DNA of 64,000 bases. Origin: Orychophragmus violaceus (taxonomy: Eukaryota; Streptophyta; Magnoliopsida; Brassicales; Brassicaceae). The notes below the pieces were generated by a model. That model ran no database searches and was not told the origin of the DNA. It saw only the letters and a list, made by a program, of their open reading frames with translations. The first letter of the stretch is position 1, and each line of letters begins with the position of its first letter. Location of the stretch: the NCBI GenBank assembly GCA_030180135.1, contig CM058229.1, positions 44,977,522-45,041,521 of the forward strand, read 5' to 3'. This document shows, piece by piece, positions 23,310-33,741 of this stretch. Position numbers and translations under genes: made by a program.

Positions 23310-25872
23310 ATGGCCGGTGCTAGGAAGAACCCTAATCGAAGATGTGGAACTCGGAAGCAGTCGGCGAAATCCAAGACTCCGTCGCCTCTCCCAAGTAGGT
23401 ACACGTTCACGCCGTCGAGCGATACAGCCTCCCCGCCGGAAATCCCCGAGTGAAACCCTACACCATCTGTGAGGGATTACCCACCCTCAAGCGCCTCTTC
23501 CCAGGCTCGATGTCTCATCCACCGCCGACTCTAGCAACGCCGACTCAAGCAACAACGAATCAAGCAACGCCGTCTCAAGCAACGTCGACTCAACGGCAAC
23601 CTCCAACTCAACAAAAACCTCCGATTCAATGCTGATCTTGTCCGGAATCTCGACCTCGACCCACGGCGGTGTCTGAACAATGGCAACCTCCGCTTCGTCC
23701 TCCAATCATCCAACTTTCGGCGAGTCAACCTCGCTCTTCTCAGCACTCTCAAGCTCCGACCTCTCCTGCTTACAGTGGAGAAGAAGTGGAAGGCGAAGGA
23801 TTCCCCCAGCCCAGTCTTGCTGAAGACTAGATGGCTCTTCTCACTGCTCTCCTCATGAAGCCAGGGCGCGAAGAATACACCACGGTGTTGTCTCCCATCG
23901 ATAAATCAGGCACGACATGGTAAGTCTTCTCAAACCTTTTTCTCTTATAAATTATTGTGTTATAAATATTGTTAAGTTCTTTAATAGGATTTGTAGTTGT
24001 TCTCTGATGTTGTGGTGTTCTGAATATTGTATGGCTATTGTACTTTTAACTCGGTCTGTGATATATGTATGGTTGTTGTTTGTACTTGTCTTAGACTTAG
24101 CTTGACATAGTCTTAGTCGTGTATGACTATTGTTTTTGTATGGCTTTGAACTCAGTCTGTTATTCTTGTGCATTAATATCAGACATATCATTCAGAACTT
24201 GTGATACTTGTATGGCTATTGTTTATTGAACTTGGTCTTAGTCTTCTTTGTTCGAGTCTTCATAGATGTCTGTGAGTCTAAGTTCGAGTCTTCATAACTG
24301 TCTGTGAGGCTTTGTTCGAGTCTGATATGTCTGTGTGTCTTGTGATTCTTAGTCTCTTCTTAGTTTCTGATTCTTATTCGGCCTTAGTGTTATGTTTCTA
24401 TCTGATGATGATATGTCTGATATAATGAATGTTATTGTGACTGATTATACTGTGTCTGATTTGTTTTCTATCTTTGTTTAGTTTCTGTCCTAGAATATGA
24501 TTCCTATTTGTTGAATATACCTTACGGCTGACTTGATGATTTGTTCCTATCTTTGTAGGTTTGGTCGTGACAAGTCGTCACTGAACCAGAAGATTACTAG
24601 AATCTTCACTATCAAGTTCGATGGCCCATATTACAGCTGGACTTGGGTGCCACGGGAGAGACAAGAGCGATACTTTGTTGAATTCGCGGTTAGTTAATCC
24701 TTTAATTTTTTGAATCTGATATGTTTACTTCTAACCTGATGATCACTAACACTACTTATATTGTTTAATTTTCTTGTAGAAAACCTACACATGGGATCTT
24801 CTAATAACATGGGTGGTTCAAGAGCACTTTGAACGTATATGTAAGAAACGAATGAAGAATATGGTAAGCACCGCCAGGACCGCGAGAGTGCAACCAAAGT
24901 GGATTACGGATACTATTTGGGCAAAGGTGACGACTTACTGGGAAACTGATGAAGCGAAGGAGAAGAGTACCACCACTTCTGATGCTCGGCTGTCTGACCG
25001 TGGAGGTCTTGGACCGCATGTCCATTTATCCGGGCAAAAGTCTTACCTTCAAATCAAACAAGAAATGGTAAGTTACTAAGTAGGGTTCAATCTTTTCATT
25101 CAACAGTTTCTTTTACTCTCGTCATTAAGAGAGTTGTCTAATAGTTCCTTTTGGTTTTTAATGACAGGAAATAGAGTTGGGAAAACCGGTGAGTCTTGGT
25201 GAAGTTTTCATCAAGACTCATACAAAACCGGATGGAACCTTTGTTGACCGAAAGGCGCAGACAGTGGCAAAATGCTATGAGGAGAACTTGGAAGCCAAGA
25301 AGGCTAACCTCGAGTCTGAGAACTCAGAGACTTCGGATGGTGCATCACGGCAGCTAACCATAGAAGAGGAGAACGCGATATTTTTGCGGGTAAAGATCAT
25401 TTTCTTCTTTCCTTTTCTGATTAGTCTTTATGTTTAATACACCACTAGCGTTTGATGTTGTTTTTTCTGTTTAGTCATTATATGATTGTTTTCTTTGTTT
25501 TGGCAGTCAACTTTCACAAATGAAAAAGGAACTCTCTATGGAGTAGGAAGCCTCGCAAAGAGACATGTCAATGGAAATAGGAAGTACTCGGAAGGCTCTA
25601 ACTCTTTCAGCAGCATGCATCAACAGTTGGAGGAAGCTAAACGCAAAATAGAAGAACAAGCAGCAGCAAATGCTGCTCTTGAGGAAGAGCATAGACAGGT
25701 CGCAGCTACTCATCAAGCCAAGATTGACCTATTGTCATTGGTCGAGAGCTAATTGTCTGAAACGGATCCTTGTTTTTTGGACTATCTAGCTGCAAACAAA
25801 GCTCCAAGGCGCACTGGTTCTGATCCTCAGACTTCTGTTGCTGCACCTACCGATCCTTCCATCACTAACTAG
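23310..25872 (+). pseudogene. TNPA-like CACTA DNA-binding protein gene (Transposase_24 type)
   Basis: Five or six exons with GT-AG boundaries: from 23310 (MAGARKNPNRRCG), ending near 23,920; 24,559-24,688 (FGRDKSSLNQKITRIF, YYSWTWVPRER); 24,780-25,065 (CKKRMKNMVSTAR, RGGLGPHVHLSGQKSY); 25,168-25,389; and 25,507-25,872, ending in a glutamate- and lysine-rich coiled coil. The middle exons match the plant Ptta/En-Spm transposase family. In En/Spm this protein binds subterminal repeats and assists the transposase. A stop at 23,451 and another at 25,750 lie in frame with coding sequence that continues after each. Otherwise it is well preserved. Confidence 0.85.
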
Positions 25873-26129
25873 CCCATAGGTGGATCTTGGTCTTAACTAG
25901 TTTTCTGTTTTTTTGGATTATCTCATGTTGCAGTCAACCCCTTTTGAGAACAATGTGGAATGGTTGATGTTGTAATGTTGAATATTGAATGGTTGTGTTA
26001 ATGTTTAGTAAGCTTATGTACATTTATAGTGTCTTGGACTATCTCCTGTCTACTTTAATATTTGTTTAGAGTAAATGTAACCAGGATTCAAATCACCAAA
26101 ATGGTAAATTGCATACCAAATAATGAAAC

Positions 26130-26600
26130 AGTGATCAGAATCGTCGCAGAACAGACGCAATTTAGTCGTAACTTAGTCACAAAACAGTCGGAAATAAGTC
26201 ACAAACCGGTAAATAAACATTTTTGAAGTTTTAGTTAGTCGCTATTCAGTCACTCTGTAGTCGTTAATAAGTCATAACGCAGTCGTAATTCAGTCTTAAA
26301 ATGTTACGACTAAATTTCGACTACTGGTGACGACTACACGGCGACTACGAATGAGTCGTAAGATAGTCATATACATAGTCACAATTCAGTCGTGACATGT
26401 TACGACTATTGTATGACGAAAAGTTAGGTCGCAAAAAAGTCGTAAGTTTAATCGCAATTCAGTCGTAAACGGTTGCGGCGGAATTGTGACAGAATTGTGT
26501 CGCACTATAATCAATAGCAAATCAGTCGTAAAAATACGGTTTTGCGACCGATTAGCTACTGTTTGGGGTGTCACTAAAACACTGTTTTTTTTTTGTAGTG
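26130..26600 (+). repeat. CACTA right subterminal CAGTCG array and terminus
   Basis: More than fifteen CAGTCG/TAGTCG/CGACTA motifs between 26,130 and 26,560, then the end TTTTGTAGTG at 26600 followed by the ACT duplication. Inverted relative to the left array. Confidence 0.85.
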
Positions 26601-26648
26601 ACTCCTTCTATTGAAATTCTCAGACGTTTGTTAGTTCACCTCATATCA

Positions 26649-26807
26649 TTAAATTTTAGCCTCTTCTTTCATGGGACCAAACGAACAAAACCAAATTAAA
26701 AAACCAAAAACATAGAATCCTTTCAAAATCGATAAGAAGAAGAAAGTAATAGAAATGACAACAGACCATTTGACCAAACCTTTGATGATCCGGAAGAAAA
26801 CTTCCAT
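26649..26807 (-). CDS. Small hydrophobic protein of 52 residues, copy 1 (intact), unknown function
   Basis: ATG at 26807-26805 gives MEVFFRIIKGLVKW, then a strongly hydrophobic stretch (about residues 15-45, one or two membrane segments), then FGPMKEEAKI and a stop at 26649. A longer frame opens at 26906, but I prefer the inner ATG because a TATA box (TTATATAAA, about 26892-26900) lies 85-95 bases upstream of it and would place the transcript start between the two. Copies 2 (17,040) and 3 (60,697) are related. Copy 3 keeps the C-terminal FGPIKEEANV in frame but has lost the ATG. Conservation of the frame end between copies 1 and 3 is the main evidence for coding. I do not recognise the family. 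Confidence 0.45.
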   Translation of the reverse strand: MEVFFRIIKGLVKWSVVISITFFFLSILKGFYVFGFLIWFCSFGPMKEEAKI

Positions 26808-26890
26808 GGTCAATGGGAAAAAAATAGAAAAAGTTCTTGAAAATATGAAAGATGCAAACGATTGTGTTTTTAGGCCACCCCAAGCTCCCT

Positions 26891-26900
26891 TTATATAAGA
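26891..26900 (-). promoter_or_regulatory. TATA box of small-ORF copy 1
   Basis: The minus strand reads TCTTATATAA. The equivalent position in copy 3 (CCTATATAAGG, 60697-60707) is also a TATA box, and the blocks upstream (GCATATACCAAGCTTTC and AATATCTTTCTGAAT) are shared. The promoter is therefore part of the repeated unit. Confidence 0.5.
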
Positions 26901-27424
26901 TTTCACAAACTTCTCTTGAAAGCTTGGTATATGCCATATAATATATTTTTTTTCAAACTCGAACTATTAAAATTCAGAAAGATATTGTGCATTTTTAGGA
27001 AATAAATTTATTAAATGAATTAAAATCGATATTAATCAAGATTGTACAAAATATTCACCAAACTGCAGATTTCTGTTTCCTAAAATGTAGGTTACGAAAA
27101 TAAATATTTATGGTAAGTAGGTTGATAAAATGAATTAAAAATAAATAAATGGTAAGATTAAGAAATCCAACTAATCCGACGGACAATATTAAATCTACAA
27201 AATGAGCGATTAAGATTTAAAAAATAGGATCCACGTGTGTATCCATATTCCATATTCGGATCCGCCCAAATATCCAGGCGTGACAAAATTATGAATATTT
27301 TATTTTTACCCTTAATGAAAAAATACAATCCCTAACAATCTCAAGGGTAAATTTCAGAATATAACATTTATGTAACACGGTCAGTTTCCTGTTTTTATAA
27401 TATATATATATATATATATTGGTA

Positions 27425-27970
27425 GATAATAAAATAGGGCTGATTTTATTTATAAATAGAAATTGAAGTTTCAATAACTGAAAAATAGTCGATTTTCCAA
27501 ATAAAATTCCAGTGATCAATTATTTATAGATAATAAATAGGACTGTTTCACAAATGATTCATAGTTTAAAATCAAATGCATGAACTAATTACGTTCAATG
27601 TCTTTTTTTTAGCAGAACTGTATCTTTAGAAAAGTTAAGCAATTTTTTTTTGTTTACTGTTTAAATGGTTGAATATCCCATGTTATTGACAAATAATAAA
27701 TAGGATTGGTTTAACTTTTACTTATAAATAGAAATTTGAAGTTCCTATTTCAGTAACCGAAAAAATAGTTGATTTTCAAAAAACAATTCAATGATCAATT
27801 ATTTATAGATAATAAATAGGAGTGTTTCACAAATAACTCATAGTTTAAAATCAAATGCATAACTAATTACACTCAATGTATTTTTTTACAAAAGTGTATC
27901 TTTACAAAAGATGTTTAAGTTTTTATATCTTTTTTACTGTTCAAGTGGTTGAAAACCCCATGTTATTCTT
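27425..27970. repeat. Tandem duplication, two units of about 267 bases
   Basis: Unit 1 starts at 27425 and unit 2 at about 27692. Shared blocks include GATCAATTATTTATAGATAA, ATAGTTTAAAATCAAATGCA and CCCATGTTATT. They differ by small insertions and many substitutions, so the duplication is old. No ORF. Confidence 0.85.
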
Positions 27971-28014
27971 AATGAAGAGATGTTACTCTGGTGGATGGCG
28001 GCAGACGTATTAGG

Positions 28015-28545
28015 TGTCTATATGGTATATGGTCGGAATTTTTTGGACAATGTTTATTTGTCCCTGAATTCTTAAAAATATGTTCACTAGGTAGATTATC
28101 CGTCAATAGCTGACCATGTGAACACTTAGTCTCTTATTCATGGGTTGTCCACAAATTTCTGTTCATGTGGACGTTTGACAAACTGCTTTCCATCGAAAGC
28201 GTCTATCAAGTGATATGATCGTGGTAGTTTCAATGAATATGTGACAAGGTGAATACCTAGTTTAGACTGTCCACTTGAGTCTATATGGTATACGGACAAG
28301 AATTCGTAGTCAATGTTCATTTGTCCACCAGCTCTTAAGACTGTGTTCACTAGATACGTTATCCGCCAATAGCTGACCATGTGAACAATTAGTCTCTTAT
28401 TCATGTATTCTCTGTCCACAGATTCCTGATCATGTGGACACTTGGCCACATGCTGTCCATCGGAAGCGTCTAGCATGTGATATCATCGTTGTAATGTCCA
28501 TGAATACTTGGAAAGGTGGACACCTAGTCTAAACTGTCCACCTGA
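28015..28545. repeat. Tandem duplication, two units of about 264 bases, rich in GTCCAC
   Basis: Units start at 28015 and 28279 with GTCTATATGGTATA. Both contain ATAGCTGACCATGTGAACA, a repeated CATGTGGAC and CTGTCCAC at the end. The short inverted relation between GTCCAC and GTGGAC gives many possible hairpins. No coding. No element ends seen. Confidence 0.85.
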
Positions 28546-29099
28546 GTCTTCCGAATTAAGTGCGATTTGTCTTTTGTTCTTTTTGTAAATTTCAATATAT
28601 CGACAGATTATATCTCAATTGCGACATTCTCCGTGGCCGAAAACCTCACTTCCATCATCCCAACCACCATCAAAAACATGAGGGTGAAAAAGTGGGAAAG
28701 TTGTAAAGCGGATGAAGGGAGAATATAAATAAAAAAAAAAAAATAAAAAGGATAGGATTGAATTTTCACTTAATAAAATGGGGGCATTTTCGTCTCCACA
28801 ATCATTTTGCACAATAAAAAAGATACAAGATTGCACACATATATCAAATTATATTGAACCGGAATTAAAAAAGTGTAAAATATATAGTAAATGCAATTTT
28901 CCGTGACCCATAAATTGTGGTTCCACAATGTTTCCAAATCATTCTGATAATGTTCTTAACTAATCCACTTATTTATGAAGTAGACTTCTCTAAATGACCT
29001 AACCAACTTTTCTTCTACCTCATATTTATGAAAATGCCATCATCATCATCAATTCTTTCAACCACCATGTACAACCAACTTTCTGGTAAGCTGAACAAG
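28546..29099. other. Spacer, nothing recognised
   Basis: AT-rich, with an A run at about 28,730-28,745. No gene, LTR or target duplication is visible before the gag homology of gypsy C begins. Confidence 0.5.
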
Positions 29100-29105
29100 A
29101 AGAAA

Positions 29106-31520
29106 CGAGGTTAACATTCGGGCCCAGGAAATCGCTAATCGCGCCTTGACTACTCAGCTCGCCTAACAGGAATGACCCGTTGCTCATTTCGAGGAGCATG
29201 CCAATCAAAACCCAGGAGATCGATCTAAAACCGATCGGAGACCTCCACAAAGTCCTCTGCCTCGTACTCGCCTTGAATTTTCTCATGTCGTATCCCCCCC
29301 CCCCCAGGATCCCAGGATATATACCATGCACGTCAAACTGTGGGTTATATCCCACGAGGACACCACCCATAGCGACACCAATCCCTTTTAGCTCGAGCTC
29401 GCTAACCGCATATCTAACAAGATCAGCGAACCGGGTACTACCCAGACCACCACCCTTGCTGAATAACTCCAACATCAGACCTAGGTGGCTTGGAGGTTCA
29501 GCCTTCGCATTGAGATTTGGGCCTCCTATCGGGCCCAGTCTGACACAATTCCAAACACCTCGAGCTGACCAGACATGATTTATCCCAAAAATCGATATAG
29601 TTGATCCGGTTTATAACAGACATCAACCATCAGTTCAACCACAAACGCAGTTCTCTCATGTAGTGGGCGATAAAAAGGGCATGCTCATGCAATATATCGA
29701 ACAAGCGAATGCCCAGTTCATGAGTTTGAGCTCTCAGTTCACATGGAAACCAGCGCGGCATTTGACATTGATCGAGTGATTGAAGAAACGCGTCAAACGT
29801 TGTTCATAGATCGAATTGCCTTCGCAAGGTTGCAAGAAATTAAGAAAACTAAATTCCTAGATTACTCGGGGAAGTCGGACCCTAAGGCTCACATAAGAGA
29901 GTTTAGGCTAGCAATGTCTAGGGTTTACCTGATCGAGGAAGAAAGAGATACTGCTTTATACAGACTCTTTGCTGAGAATTTATCGGGCCCAGCCTTGGAA
30001 TGGTTCGACGAAATGGAAGAGAAGTCAATTGACAACTTCACTCAGTTCATGACGGCTTTCCTCAAAAAGTACTCTGTTTATATCAAAGTCAAAACTACTA
30101 AGGCAGCCCTATTTAATGTATCTCAAGGATCTGACGAGTCGCTTCACTCATACATTGATCGCTTCAAGGAAATTAAATCCAAATTCACGAATCAAAATGA
30201 CGAAGTCGCCTTATATGCATTGAGACGCGGACAGTGGTACTCGACCAAGTTCCGTGAAGAAATTACAATGCGTGAATCTGTAACTATCAACGATGCTCTA
30301 CATCGCGCTTCAGCTTTTACTCTCCTCGAGAAAGAAACCGCGACCCTCAGAGAGAAGCATCGAAAAGAGGAAAAACAATCGAGTTCGCAGAACGTGAAGC
30401 GCCAAAAGGATTCTCGCAAACTGGGAACCGTTAACACGGTCGAAAGTCCAAAATATTCACAAAGTTCGAGTTCGATAAAGACAAGTCTATTGCTTTTTTC
30501 CCTTTCTAGCTTTCCACCGTTAAGACTTGTTGACTTCCTACGCTATTCGATTCTCTGGCATGTCCGGTCTCATACGAAGGAAAGGTTGAATGGTCAGTCA
30601 CTCATGAATTCCTTCTCTAATCACTACTGGAATATAGCTTATATAAAGAGCAGCTTGAAGTAAGTGGCAATGCTAGAAGGGCATTTCTTTCCCGCCTACT
30701 TGAGTAGCGCGTTGAATCTATGCTTAGGCAGCTTAATCTCGACTTCATATACATTGCCATGTCTGTATCCGACCAAAGACCTTCCTGACGTTCTTAATAG
30801 GCATTCTGAGAATAGGTTGCTGGTGTAGCTTCTGTTCCTATGGTTGAATGTGTAAGGATGGAGTACCTGCCGGGGAAGCCTGTCGTCAACGGCTGGCAGG
30901 TACGACTGAGTGGCTAGCCGGTCTGCTTCTTCTGCGCATTACTCAAGATTCTTCCTGAATCAACGAGTAGCCATGAGCTGAGAAAGATTGATACCAAGTC
31001 GGAGTGTATCTCGTTCGAGGGTCCACCTATTCATTGTCCAATATGAGAGCCAATTCCCGGGAAAGCTCAATAATTGTATTTTAGAGTACAAGTCAAACGA
31101 TGCAAACACAACGCTATACTTAGAGTTTGATCTAAAGTCAATCTACCATCCGATTTCAAACTGTCAGTACTCTGTTTCACTCTCATTCCGCCTTTGACTT
31201 AGCTTTTGGGTTCCTCTTTGCCCACGGATTGCCATTTAGATTATGCCATTTTTTTTTTGAATTTCACAAAAAGAGGGGTTATTCGGCAGAAGAATACTAC
31301 ACCTAAGATAAAATAGAATCTAAAAAACGAGAGGCAGAAAATAACCAAGAATCCGAAGTCGAACCAGAAACACCTTCCGACGACAAGGAGACCAAAATCG
31401 ACCAATGATTCGAACACCAAAATCCCTCTCAAAATAAAAGGGATCGGTCTAAAGAAGAAGGAATACCTGAATATCCTCCCCAAGGGTCGCGAAAACGATC
31501 CGAGCTCATACTTAGCGAAC
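29106..31520 (+). pseudogene. gag: Gypsy C gag, interrupted by foreign DNA
   Basis: The N-terminal part (29,106-29,742) can be followed through several stops and frame changes. From 29,743 to about 30,470 the capsid region is open (IDRVIEETRQTLFIDRI, then SDPKAHIREFRLAMSR, LYRLFAENLSGPALEWF, DEVALYALRRGQWY). After the block at 30,470-31,240 the C-terminal part resumes with EFHKKRGYSAEEYY, the place of the zinc knuckle in the gypsy A gag, where the cysteines are now lost. The lysine- and glutamate-rich tail follows to about 31,520. It should form the particle shell. It is closely similar to the gypsy A gag at 39. Confidence 0.8.
30470..31240. other. Foreign block in gypsy C gag, possibly mitochondrial DNA
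   Basis: About 770 bases separate two parts of the same gag. The block has higher GC than its AT-rich surroundings, has no poly(A), inverted ends or target duplication that I can see, and no long ORF. Phrases such as CGAAGGAAAGG and TTCCCGGGAAAGCTC look like plant mitochondrial intergenic DNA. This is an impression of style, not a match to a known sequence. Repair of a double-strand break with organelle DNA would explain it; any other filler DNA is possible. Confidence 0.35.
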
Positions 31521-31759
31521 TCAGTCTGTGCGGCGCCCCAGAGGGATCAGAATTTCATCACCTCGTGCTCCTAGGAAAACCCTCAGCTCCCGCATCAACA
31601 TCCCTCGTTTTTTCGAGTGGGGGGGGGGTGTACAGGCTATACCCCCTAAATGAGTTGACTTCATATTCGGTGGCTCTAGGATATGCCGAGACTCGGTTAA
31701 TTCGATCAAAGCACTCCAAAGAAGGGTCGAGACCGACAAACGGGAAAAGATCCCAATGC

Positions 31760-32868
31760 AAGGCCCATATCATGAGATCACTTTCTATGAGAGCGAGACG
31801 CTCGATCTTGAGAAACCTCGCAATGATGCATTACTCGTTCACTTAGTTTTCGGAGATGTCGAAGTCTAAAGAATAATTATCGATACGGGGATTTTAGTCG
31901 ACGTCCTCTTTTACGACGCTTTCAAAAAGATGGAGATCGAAGACTCCGAGATCGTTAAAGGAAAAACACCCCTAGTAGGTTTCGCTGACGAAACAACATA
32001 CTCAATGGGCTTTGCCTTTGCCTCAATAATAGCTGGAGGAGTACGAAGAATGACAGAGTACGTCGTAGTCGATCGACATGCTCCTTATAATGACATCTTA
32101 GGTCGACCCTGGATAAACAACATGAAAGCCGTACCATCGACCTACCATCAGTGCGTTATATTTCCAACTCCAAAAGGAGTAAATACCATTTACGGAAGTC
32201 AAATGACTTCTAGAAATTGCTACATGAATGGGTACCCCGATTGGCTCGCGAATCCTGTCGTAGTCAAGAAAAAGAATGAGAAGTGGAGAGTATGCGTCGA
32301 CTTCACAGACCTCAACAAGGCATGTCCGAAAGATATCTTCCCACTTCCGCACATCGACCTAATGGTAGAAGCAACATCAGGTCACCAACACCTATCCTTT
32401 ATGGATGCGTTTTCGGGGTACAATCAAATATTAATGAACCCCTAGGACCAAGAGAAGACCTCGTTCATAACATATCGAGGAACTTAATGCTATAAGGTGA
32501 TGACTTTCTGTCTCAAAAATGCAGGAGTTATGTATCAGCGTCTCGTCAACAAGATGCTCTCCTGGGTATTGGGTAAACCCATGGAGGTCTACATCGACGA
32601 TATGTTGGTCAAATCATCGAGTTGCGTTGTCATTCTTAACAAGTATGAGATGAAACTCAACCACGCAAAATGCACCTTTGGCGTACCATTAGGAGAATTC
32701 CTAGGTTACTGAGTAATCGAAAGCGGAATCGATGAAAATCCTAAACAGATTGCAACATTTTTGGAGATGCAATCTCCAAAGATAACACGAGAGATCCAAA
32801 TATTTATTGGCAAAATAGCTCCTTTGAATCGCTTCATCTCGAGGTCGACAGATAAGTTTCTTCCCTTC
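31760..32868 (+). pseudogene. pol: Gypsy C protease fused to reverse transcriptase
   Basis: The protease keeps its active site in RIIIDTGILVDVLFYDAF (GAT of D-T-G at about 31,881) and runs through 31,930-32,215. With no stop it continues into reverse transcriptase at PDWLANPVVVKKKNEKWRV, so the normal linker and N-terminal fingers (present in gypsy E) are deleted. Reverse transcriptase shows FMDAFSGYNQI, FCLKNAGVMYQRLVNKM, the catalytic Y-I-D-D (about 32,590-32,600) and CTFGVPLGEFLGY. Stops near 32,443 and 32,710, a frame change near 32,480 and a deletion near 32,620 break it. It ends at STDKFLPFY, where Copia D inserted. Confidence 0.85.
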
Positions 32869-32872
32869 TATC

Positions 32873-33604
32873 TGTTGGGATTATGTCCTGAAATCACATT
32901 GTACTCACTCTAAAGATAGTTGTATTGTCGAGATCGGATAATTCATGTGATACTGGGTAGTCATAATGTTTTGCTAGAAACCACTTATGACAAATGAGTT
33001 GTAACTCATTTCCAGTATCGTGTGAACCTACAGGGTCACACACCTAAGCAAGTTGGACATAGTCCATATGGGATTGATCATTGGCATATGATCTGATCGA
33101 TGTGTATTGGATGCACATCGAAAATAAGTTTCTATGAGATGTATCGATCGACACCATTAGGTGGGTCGGTCGATACAGGAGGTGTGTCGATCGACACCAC
33201 TAAGTGTGTCGGTCGACACAAAGGCGAAACCGAGACTGATGTTTCGGTTCACTTTAGGTCGATATATAAACGCGTTTTGTACATTCGACCTAATTGATTT
33301 TGAGCGCCGCCCAGACTGTTTTTCTCAGAGAGAAAACAGAGAACCTCTAGAAACTAAAGTTCCCAGGGAGATCCGAGCACCGGTACTAGCATCCCGGCGG
33401 ATTCCAGCTTGTGTGCGTGTGGACTGAACAGTAGAGGCGCAACGATTGGGGCGCTGCAGATCTCGTGTTACCACAAACTTCCGCTGCTAAACTCCAGGTA
33501 CACACGAGGTGAGATCATGATTCAATTAACTAGACTCTAGATCCTAGGCTATCGGGAACTCACGAGAATTCTGAATACGGTAGAATTGGCTCGGATTCCC
33601 AACA
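32873..33604 (+). repeat. Copia D 5' LTR
   Basis: 732 bases with TG...CA ends. A TATA-like sequence (GATATATAAACG, about 33,260-33,271) marks the likely promoter. Four palindrome units lie just upstream of it at 33,141-33,220. Differences from the 3' LTR include positions near 32,939, 32,997, 33,125, 33,188 and 33,395. Confidence 0.95.
33141..33220. repeat. Palindrome pairs in Copia D LTR
   Basis: Four units of the form GTGTCGATCGACAC or GTGTCGGTCGACAC (some with ATCG or GATAC variants), spaced about 22-24 bases, just upstream of the TATA-like sequence. The same array is in the 3' LTR at 39,385-39,464. Confidence 0.85.
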
Positions 33605-33605
33605 G

Positions 33606-33618
33606 TGGTATCAGAGCC
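33606..33618 (+). promoter_or_regulatory. Copia D primer-binding site (initiator Met tRNA)
   Basis: TGGTATCAGAGCC one base after the 5' LTR, identical to that of Copia B. Confidence 0.93.
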
Positions 33619-33741
33619 TTAGGGTTTTATCATTGAATCACACCTGTTAATCGAATTTGATGATTTAGATTCGCAAACTAGGTTGTTTGAATTAGAACAG
33701 GTGAGATCGATTTGATCGATCTGCGAATCTGTGTTTTCGCA

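Larger units (their letters stand above)
17406..26600 (+). mobile_element. CACTA (En/Spm) transposon with two transposition genes
   Basis: The ends are CACTA...TAGTG with the 3-base target duplication ACT at 17403-17405 and 26601-26603. Subterminal arrays of CAGTCG-type motifs lie inside both ends. The element carries a TNPD-type transposase gene (17,811-22,799) and a TNPA-type gene (23,310-25,872), both on the + strand and both with GT-AG introns. The transposase holds several stops and frameshifts and a 1.2 kb insertion, so this copy is no longer autonomous, though its layout is complete. Length 9,195 bases. Confidence 0.93.

Noticed and set aside
29026..29475. 149-codon open frame on the minus strand
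   Set aside because: It lies opposite the N-terminal gag region of gypsy C, where the + strand shows decayed gag coding (EIANRALTTQLA-type). Likely a shadow frame.
31241..31483. 80-codon minus-strand hydrophobic frame
   Set aside because: Opposite the lysine- and glutamate-rich gag tail of gypsy C; the hydrophobicity is the usual antisense effect.
33606..33618. tRNA-like sequence
   Set aside because: It is the 13-base primer-binding site complementary to initiator Met tRNA, not a tRNA gene. No tRNA or rRNA gene was seen in the window, though I cannot run a covariance search.
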